NCBI GenBank assembly: GCA_001599975.1
Contig: BCIO01000002.1
Location: forward strand, 3,607,883 to 3,671,882
Source: Cystobasidiopsis lactophilus
Taxonomy: Eukaryota > Basidiomycota > Agaricostilbomycetes > Agaricostilbales > Chionosphaeraceae
Reading direction: 5' to 3'
Length of the DNA: 64,000 nt
In this document: positions 57,001-64,000 of the stretch, one piece after another
How positions within the stretch are numbered: the stretch's first letter is position 1
Layout: each line of letters starts with the position of its first letter
The notes under the pieces: generated by a model
What the model was told of the DNA's origin: nothing
Databases searched by the model: none
The model's input: only the letters and a program-made list of their open reading frames with translations
Program-made: the position numbers and the translations under genes

Positions 57001-57945
57001 GTGACGGGCGACTCGAAGGGGGCATCGAGGCCGGCCAAGGAGACAACCGAAGGTTGCTCGGGCGAGGCGGCGCCCATGAACCGGGACTTGGTGGGCGGGT
57101 GCAGGTCATTGACGCTGTGGGTCATGCGCTGGTACGCGGCGGCCCGGTCACCAGTGAGTACCTCGTCGTCGTCTTCTGACGAGGTGTTGCCAGCACCGTG
57201 GTCAGCGGACGAGGCCCTGCGGGCAGCCAGGGAGCCAGCAGGCGGGGTGGCCGGTGCCGAAGCCGAAGGTTTTTTGTTCGATGCAAAGTGCGGCGAGGGC
57301 GCCCCCGAATCTGAGGACGACGACGAGGCCAAGAGCTCAGCTTCTTCAGCAGCCTGCTGCTCCTCTAGCTTGCGCATCTGTTAACCGACGCAAGACAAAA
57401 TTTAGCCCCGAGTTCAGTTTCAAGATGCGATGCTTGTAACGAATTTCTCGGCCTCGCCCGTCGTCATCACATCTCGCGATTGTGACGATGAACAGTGCGA
57501 GAGGAGAGAAGCGTCATGCAGGGGACAGGGAAACGTACATGAGCTTCAAAAGCCTGCTGTTGCCGCAGCCGTTCCTTTTCGTGCTCCAACCTCTTTTGCT
57601 CGAGCTTCTATATGATCCGAAGTCCCGCAATTTAGCGACTTTTGTTCGCGCCTACGCATCAGTGAGCTTACCGAGAGCATGTCCGGCGAAGCGTTGCGGT
57701 TGGAGGGCTGCAGGGGCAAAAACATTTGTGGTTGAGCATTTATATTTTTTTGAAGGACGGTCTTTGCGCGGGGCGCGGACAGGGGAAGCGGATTGCGGGT
57801 CCGACGGCAGGGAACGAACAGTGAGAGCACTAGAATGGCAACCTACGTGATCGGCCAGGTCGAGGTGGTCCATACGGCTGCCGTTGGGCTTGTCGTCGGT
57901 GACATCTGCGGCAAAGCGCACTTGAACGTTTTGCTGGGTATCCAT
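54098..57945 (-). CDS. Pumilio (PUF) family RNA-binding protein
   Basis: From ATG 57945 (MDTQQNVQVRFAADVTDDKP) to the stop at 54098, about twelve introns. A charged coiled-coil (KLEQKRLEHEKERLRQQQAF) and long low-complexity regions precede eight Puf repeats at the C-terminus. Repeat cores, in order: DQHGCRFLQRKLEE, DSFGNYLAQRLLEY, MHGTRAIQRLIDHL, DLNGNHVIQKCLNALK, HRHGCCVLQRCIDHA, DPFSNYVVQYCLEF, HKFSSNVIEKCIRVAD and NYANYVVQTACDYA, followed by the capping TPYGKRIAARIQRA. Base-contacting residues at the second helix are visible (for example N-x-x-x-Q in repeats 4, 6 and 8). PUF proteins bind UGUA-containing 3' UTRs and repress or localise mRNAs. The family and repeat count are secure; target specificity is not predicted here. 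Confidence 0.95.
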
Positions 57946-58597
57946 GCCTCGCTTCGGTCGGGTTCTGGGTCCCGCTTTTCAGACCTGCCTGGCTTGTGGT
58001 GAACAAAGCAGGCGGCCAGCAAAGTGGGGGGAAGGCAGAGCGCGCAGAGTTCCAAAGGGTCGAGGGAATCGTGGCCCCTGAGCGTTACTGTCCAAGCTTC
58101 CGTGTGAGCACGCATTCTTGGGCGACGCATTCTAAGGGCAGTGTGGACCTACAAAAGACTTAGACCAGCTTCAATTGCCAGCGAACAGCAGCGACAACGA
58201 GCGAATTGGGGGAGAAAGAGCCGCTTCCAGAATTTCTTTCGAGCCGCTTGGAACCGAAAGCAAACGAGATCCTGGGTCTTTGATTGGCGTGTTAGCAGCG
58301 CGTCGCATCTAGCAAAACATCAGGGCTGGCCCAAGGCACCTACCAAGCCGAGGAAACGTCGTTGCGGAGCAAAATCGTTTCGCGGATTTGAGGCTTCCTG
58401 GCCCACAACTCGTGCGCGCGTTTTGGCAGGGGAGACTCCTCGCAGAAATTTTGATGCGCCAAAGCAACGACTCTGTCTGAAGGGGCTTGATGCTCACGGG
58501 CTTTGAGAGCCTCCTGTGGTGGCCAGCGAGCGCTTGACCCGGTCCGGGGGATTTTTGCCAGGAGCTGTCTGTCGGACGGGTGGCGAAAATTGTCACC
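57946..58597. promoter_or_regulatory. Divergent promoter region (Pumilio / Rrn11-like)
   Basis: A 652-bp spacer between start codons. No individual motif identified. Confidence 0.4.
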
Positions 58598-59659
58598 ATG
58601 TTCGCGCCGCCATTCGACCCGGACGCCCAGCCGAAGAACGCCAAGTGGAAGGGCCGGCTGTACGACAAGGAGTCCTCCACCTTGTACGTCTCCCTCGACC
58701 CGGCCTCGAGCCTGCGCAAGGAGCACCTCCGCCGCCTGCTCGACATCATCCACCTCTGCCTCCAGCGCCGCGACCTGCCGCGGGCTGAGCGCGCGTGGGC
58801 CATCCTCATCCGCTGCCCAGAGATCAAGATCCGCATGCGAGGCTGGCAAGACCTCGCCCGAGAGTTCAAGCCTGATCCCGCGACTGGCCTGCCCTCCAAA
58901 AAAGGCGTCAAGTCGCTCACCGACACCGTCTTATTCTTGATCAGCCAGGACAAGTCGAAGGACGCGCTGGACGAGCTCGAGTTGTGAGTGGCGGCCCCAT
59001 CACTGTTTTGAGTCTTGGCTCAATGCCTTGTTACTTCCGCTCCCAGGTACATTACTTCCCACCCGTACTCTGAAGACGCCTCCCTGCATGTCTATGCCGC
59101 CATGCTGTGCCTCTACCTAGCCCAAGGCGACGTTCGCACCAAGCAGCGCGCCGAGCGCGAGTCCTCGACCTCAACCGCCTCCTCAGCTTCCCAGGCCCAC
59201 ACCCAGTCTATCAAGCACCAGCTCGTGCCTTTGAACCCAACCCTGCTCGCCAACTCGCAGTCCTACTTCCGCACTGCCTTGGATCTGTACAAGGCCCAGC
59301 ACCAGGAGGAAGGCCAGGGCGCGAGCTTTGTTAAGCAGCTCAGAGCGATGGTGAGTTGGGATCCACTTCCATCTTCTTTGAGATTGTCCCCAAATTCCAA
59401 TGCCTCGCAGCTACCTGGTCCCTCGCGAGCCAACGAAACTGAGCGTTCGGAGACCGAGAGCGACACCACTTCCGATTCGGATTCGGACTCGGTGGCAGAA
59501 GCGGCGCCAAGGGGCGAGCGGTCGGTTGGTGGTGCTGGCGGCGGCGGTGCATTACGGCCACCAGGTGCAGCGTCTTCCTCCAACACCACCACTGCCGCCG
59601 AACCTGGCCGCCAGAGCACCATCGTCATCACCGACTCGGAATCCGACTCTACGTCCTGA
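58598..59659 (+). CDS. RRN11: RNA polymerase I initiation factor Rrn11-like
   Basis: Three exons: 58598 to about 58984, then about 59047-59350, then about 59411-59659. The conserved N-terminal block, RKEHLRRLLDIIHLCLQRRD and LPRAERAWAILIRCPEIKIR, is the signature of fungal Rrn11, a core-factor subunit (TAF1B/SL1-linked) that helps Pol I start on rDNA. TPR-like helices follow (DKSKDALDELEL, YITSHPYSEDASLHVYAAML), then a linker and an acidic Ser/Asp-rich end (SDSDSDSVAE, ITDSESDSTS) suited to protein contacts. Length, about 330 residues, is within the family range. Named on these blocks rather than on a search. Confidence 0.78.
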
Positions 59660-61354
59660 CCCAATCTGCTTTTGGGAAACTCCGTTTCCCGGCCGCATAT
59701 CGAAGCCTTGTCTCTGCACCCCCCTTTTCACCTCTCGTCTCCTTCGGGAGGCGATTGACGGAGAAATACAACCATGCGATTCGAGGTCAAAATGCTTTTA
59801 CATTTCTGGCCCACATTACCAACCATCACCTTTATAAAGGTCGCGTGCCGTTTTTGTGCTTTTGCCGTGGTCGGGGCGCATCACCCAAAAGGCGAACATT
59901 CTTTCGACAAAGAATTACAAACCCTAATTACCCTCTGGGCTCGGGCTGCAAAGCCTTCGAGCTCGGTCTTTGCCTTCTTTCTCCTCCTGGTTGTTTTTGG
60001 AACACCCTCGTGTGTGCGTTTCGAAGACGCCAGGACGGATTTGGAGGGATCGCGCCGTTGATTTACGAATCACCCTTATCACAACGCTTCACTTCTCCCA
60101 CGAAGCCGATTGTCATGTCAAGGGCGCAAATCGATTAAAAAGACAAGCTTTCGCTATCCTCATTCGAGCTCGATCCCTTCGTGGTCGACGCAATGGTGCG
60201 AGCATAGATGTGAGCAGCTTTCGTTCGTTCGAGTCGCCCCATCGCACGAAAATCTGACCCAAGTCGTGATTTCTCTGCAGAGTGGCTGTGGCTACATTTT
60301 CCCTCTCTCCCCCTCTTTTCTACCCCGCTCTTTCGTGGATTGTGTGCGTGCCTAGGGGGCCACAAGGGAAATTGTACGCAAACCGTCCGAGGGGCCTTTC
60401 GTTGTAATCGCAGCGCCAGCTGAAACCGATAGAGTTACTCTCATCAGACTCCCAAGCAGTCGCGTCGGCTAAACCGATGTTGCAATTGCGCAAGGCACCC
60501 TTACTCCACCTTGAGCCTGGGGCCTCTCTCACGAAACCCACGAAAGGTGAGCATCAGGCCACCTTTGGCGTTTGACCTGCGCAAAAAAAGTTTAATTGGA
60601 TCGCCAAGGCTTAAATGAATGCTATGGGCGACGGCCAGCGCCAAAAGAAGCCGGCGCAGGCAGATCAGGCGCGGTGGGAGCACTCGATTAGTGCCTGATG
60701 GGCACTCGGCCTTCCGACTCGAGCCAAAGGGGCACAAGGCAGGACACTTTCGGCAAAGCTTCCTGACTGATGATGCATCATATGCCTTGCGGGCCCTCAC
60801 GCTGATGTGTGACGGGTTTCGGGTCGGTCCAAACCAGGCCTTGACGAATGCGAAAGCAGCCTCCTGCTCATCCCTTTGTCTGCTTCGTCCAAAACACCTT
60901 GCACGACAGCGAGAGCGACGATCGACCCAGGCGGTGCCAGACGCCATCACGCACGCAAGTTCGGCAGCCTCGAGCTCCGCACCAAGTCTTGGACCCATTC
61001 CATCAATTTTGCCTGCTTTAGCTTGGGCCTTAGCTCTTTAACACAACTCCTCGAAAGCATCGCTCAAACGTTGCTTTACTCGTCCAGTCTTTTACCACGC
61101 TCTATCCGCTCCTTTTTGCCTTTCGTGGCCGTCCCAAACCTTTTCACGCTCTTCTTTTGTCTGGGGGAAGCATCTGGCCGGCCGACTTGAAGCTTTGACT
61201 TAAAGTGTCTTGTGCGGTTGTGGCAAGGGCAGGCAGGCCAACCCCAGGCGCATTCGAGCCTCGACCGGCTTCCAGCTAGAGTCGAACCCCTTTCCCAGGC
61301 TCTCCGTCCTCTCCCACGCCTTCTCTCGCCCACGCTTGCTCACTACCGCCGCCA
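59660..61354. other. Long intergenic region
   Basis: About 1.7 kb between the Rrn11-like and FAM72 genes (both plus). Frames of 60-165 codons exist on both strands but none is family-like; the minus frame at 60501-60998 has no exon context. The last 300 bp before FAM72 are CT-rich, promoter-like. No tRNA structure was found. Confidence 0.5.
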
Positions 61355-62750
61355 ATGCACACCAGCCAGCTCCCACCCAGACCTTCGACTTCCACCTTGG
61401 AGGACGAGGAGGACCTGCAAATGATGCCAGAGCTCGATTCGGATCTCGACCTGGAGGACGAGCAGCAGCGCTTCTCCTACAACTCGATGGTCTACCGCGA
61501 GTACTACCAGCGCATGCCGCACTACTCTGCCAGGCCCGGCGAGTTCTACATGGGCAACCCGGACCCGCTCCAGCACGCCTGGGACTTGCACCAGGCCAGG
61601 CTCGCCCACCAGCAGTACCACCAGGCCCACCAGCCCCCGCCGCCGGAGCAGCAGCACCGTGTCTACGTCCTCAACTGCGCCCACTGCCACACCTTCTTGT
61701 CAGACAGGGGGATGCGGGTACGTTTGCCCTTGTTGCAACTTGCGAGCACCACTTTGACGTTTTGTTGATTTTTGCCCCTGTCTGACAGGCCGTCTTGCTC
61801 TTGAAGCCTCACATCACCCTGTACAGCACTGACGCTGCGCCCTTGCACTCTGGCACCCACTACAACGACCCAGCGCAATCCACCGACACACTGGACCGGA
61901 CGTGCGAGTGCCTCACCCAGTCCCTCTGCTGCTTCGGCTGCGGCACCACCATTGGCTGTGAGTTGGCGCTCTTTACCTTACAACGTGCTCGTAGCTGAAT
62001 TCACGGCCTTTACAGACCATATCATCAGCCCTTGCTCGATGTGCACGCAATCCGTCTCGCAGCACGTAAGTCGCCCCCCATTCCTCGGCCTTCTCCTCGT
62101 TGATCATTCTCCTAACGATGTGCTACTTTCTTTCGCACAGCAAAAGACTGCCAATGGCCACCGCTATGTGTTCTACGACAACGGCGTCTACGCTCGCACT
62201 CGCAAATACCGCCAAGGCGAGGCCGGCGTCAAGCCCCAGCACAGCAGCTCCAGCCTGAACTCGTCCGCCTCCTCCTCCATGACGGCTTCATCTTCCACTT
62301 CGTCCTCCGTCCGAGTCGCTCTCCCCGGCCAGTCCTTGCCGCCCAGAACCGTGCCCTCCTCCGCCCCCGCCACCGGGCCAAGTGGTGGCAACATCCCTTC
62401 CCGCCCTCGCTCCAATACCCTCTGCGGCGAAACGGACCTCGCTGCCATGCACCAAGCCGCCGCCAACGCTGAGCGCGCCCACCACTCCAGGTCCTCGTCC
62501 CACCGGCAGCACAAGGCTGCCCTCAAAGATGGTGGTGGGTTCCGTTTTGCACTCCAATCTCTCTGGGATTTTGGCTCAGTCAATTCAATCACAGACGTGG
62601 TGTACTGGCACCACTTGAAGATGGGCGGCGAGCGGACCAGGCCTGTTGGTGAGTGGGCCTCGAACATGGAGCTGCCGTGCGAGAAGCTGATTTTCGTCCA
62701 TCACAGACCCGGACGCCAAAGTCTTCAAGATGCCCAAATGCCTCCGCTGA
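61355..62750 (+). CDS. FAM72 domain protein
   Basis: From ATG 61355 (MHTSQLPPRPSTSTLEDEED) to stop 62748-62750, with introns after MR, after TTIG, after VSQH, and at 62649-62706. The FAM72 core is complete: RVYVLNCAHCHTFLSDRGMR, AVLLLKPHITLYSTDAAP, RTCECLTQSLCCFGCGTTIG, YHIISPCSMCTQSV, GHRYVFYDNGVYARTRKY. Its several C-x2-C pairs suggest zinc-binding. An acidic N-terminal extension precedes it; a 120-residue Ser-rich insert and a tail ending DPDAKVFKMPKCLR follow. In mammals FAM72A binds the uracil glycosylase UNG2 and lowers its level; the fungal proteins have no assigned role. Identification is firm; function is open. Confidence 0.88.
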
Positions 62751-63454
62751 CCGCCTGTCACTCGGCCCCCGTCCTCCACCGACCTTGTACCACCTTCCGA
62801 CGGCAGCACTTCAAACCACCTCGCACAGCTGCGCCACCCACTTCTCTGTCGTCCTCGCAATACTCAAATTGTGCCAACGCAATATCTGTAATCGTTCTAC
62901 ACCGCACCAAATCCTCCCTGCCCACCGGCCGCACCCCTCGCATTCTAGCAACCACTCTTTGTACAAAACCCGCCATACCATAGGCGATTTTCGGCTATGC
63001 ACTCTCCACCCAGTACCTCGCATCAAATGGCAGGTCTTAATCGATCTTCTTCACTCAGCATACCAAGCATATTCCTTTCCCCCGTCCGTTTTCTCCCACT
63101 TTTCCGGCTCAGCAGCTGCCACAGCAACGCCTTCTGTAATCTTTGCCTCCACCCTCCACCAAAGCAACCTTCGCATTTCAATATCCGCGCCTCCTTGCAG
63201 TACACTCGCCCGCCCTTCACCACCACCTCCGGCAACTCTCTTTCGGTTCACCCTCGATTCTGGTCTGCGTCCACTCACTCGCTCGCGATTATAGCAGGCA
63301 GTCGGTGTCCAGACCTTGTTGGATCGTGTCAGATTGTCCGGAAGAACGATAGGGGATGTCAAGAGAAGCCGGTGTCGCCACTCGGGACACTTTCGTCTGT
63401 AGAACAAGCTTGTTAGCCTACGATGGACTCCAGCGAAACCGCAATCTTGCACCT
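62751..63454. other. Intergenic, CT-rich
   Basis: About 700 bp of strongly CT-rich plus-strand sequence between FAM72 and the last gene: 3' region, then promoter. No exon recognised. Confidence 0.45.
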
Positions 63455-64000
63455 ATGACCAACGACCTCACCGCGCCGTCCCAGAACTGAGAGAGCGAGT
63501 CTCGCTGTGCTCACCACCGATTTTGACAGGGCAGACCGACACCACCAACTTTTGGACCAATGGCTACCCCAAGCAGCGTCGGTTGCGCTCTCTTCATTTA
63601 CTCGGGTCTAGGCTGCATAGCGCTGGACAGGACGCATCGAGCAGCAACAACCGCCTGGCGCCCGAGGGCTTCATCTCCATCAACAATCCCACCGAGCTCT
63701 GGTCTGACCAGGCTGTCGCCATCTACGACGAGCTCTGCAAGTCGAGCGGAGATGACGATGAAGGCTCTGACGCCGAGTACGGTTTCCGTGCGTTGCTCCA
63801 ACCTCTCATTTAAGGCGCGCAGACGGGCTGTTGTTTACATTGCGAGCTGTCAGGCATGATCCGCGACCAGGATGGATACAACGAGATTGCCGTGCGCCTC
63901 CTTGGCTTGCTTGACATCTTCTGGCTGACCTGTTGTGGGACCAGGCCATCGAAGAAGGCCTGCTGGAGTTCAACAAGCGATTCAACAAGGACAAGGTCGC
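63455..64000 (+). CDS. Uncharacterised protein, 3' partial
   Basis: The gene runs off the right edge. Proposed exons: 63455-63477 (MTNDLTAP), 63530 to about 63583 (DRHHQLLDQWLPQAAS), about 63631-63780 (LAPEGFISINNPTELWSDQA, VAIYDELCKSSGDDDEGS), about 63856-63889 (MIRDQDGYNEIA) and about 63942 onward (IEEGLLEFNKRFNKDKV). Introns of 45-75 nt join these in phase. The sequence is acidic and helical; I do not recognise the family from this N-terminal part. Confidence 0.45.

Noticed and set aside
61270-61290. GAGTCGAACCCC resembling a reverse tRNA B box
   Set aside because: No A box or cloverleaf could be drawn around it on the minus strand.
63606-63630. A 25-nt ultra-short intron in the last gene
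   Set aside because: A 47-nt intron with a GTTGCG donor a few codons earlier gives the same frame without an exceptional size.

Overview
The window is nuclear DNA of a filamentous or yeast-like fungus, most likely a basidiomycete and perhaps of the Pucciniomycotina; the lineage is inferred. The support is its architecture: protein genes interrupted by many short introns (about 40-85 nt, GTGAGT/GTRNGT donors, CTGAC/CTAAT-like branch sites, CAG/TAG acceptors), compact spacing, moderately high GC, and a fungal gene set (PSP1-domain protein, NCS1 permease, Pcl-type cyclin, chitin deacetylases, Ypt7, Rrn11). I see no tRNA, rRNA, CRISPR, transposon or virus-like element. Exon joins were made by hand from splice signals and protein continuity and have not been tested against RNA.

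Layout. 1-6 kb: a 5'-truncated deaminase-like gene (+), a possible tiny secreted peptide (-) and a PSP1 C-terminal domain protein (-). 6-14 kb: a 1.9-kb divergent spacer, a secreted type-B carboxylesterase (+), a divergent pair made of a DUF6987/LEA-like gene (-) and a small conserved protein (+), and a thioredoxin-reductase-like flavoprotein (-). 14-21 kb: a purine/cytosine permease (-) with GATA sites upstream, PNO1 (-) sharing a 118-bp promoter with a PD-(D/E)XK-like gene (+), and a relic of an alpha/beta hydrolase (-). 21-25 kb: two orphan genes (-). 25-34 kb: YPT7 (+), an intronless F-box-like gene (-), folylpolyglutamate synthase (+), a small possibly mitochondrial protein (-) and a Pcl-type cyclin (+). 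34-43.5 kb: five plus-strand features in a row, namely a Ser-rich single-pass membrane protein, mitoribosomal mL38, a 300-bp spacer, an IBtk-like ankyrin/RCC1/BTB protein, and leucine carboxyl methyltransferase. 43.5-50 kb: an aspartic protease (-) and two tandem chitin deacetylases (+). 50-58 kb: an orphan gene, a short-chain dehydrogenase and a Pumilio protein (all -). 58-64 kb: Rrn11-like factor, a FAM72 protein, and a gene cut by the right edge (all +).

Most genes are housekeeping and not one pathway. Local themes are: cell-surface or secreted functions (carboxylesterase, aspartic protease, two chitin deacetylases, membrane protein); ribosome supply (PNO1, Rrn11, mL38); and post-transcriptional or phosphatase control (Pumilio, LCMT1, cyclin). 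The least explained items are the deaminase-like gene, the DUF6987/small-protein divergent pair, the flavoprotein that has lost one redox cysteine, the orphan genes at 21-25 kb and 50.6-52 kb, and a 5-nt microexon in the first chitin deacetylase.
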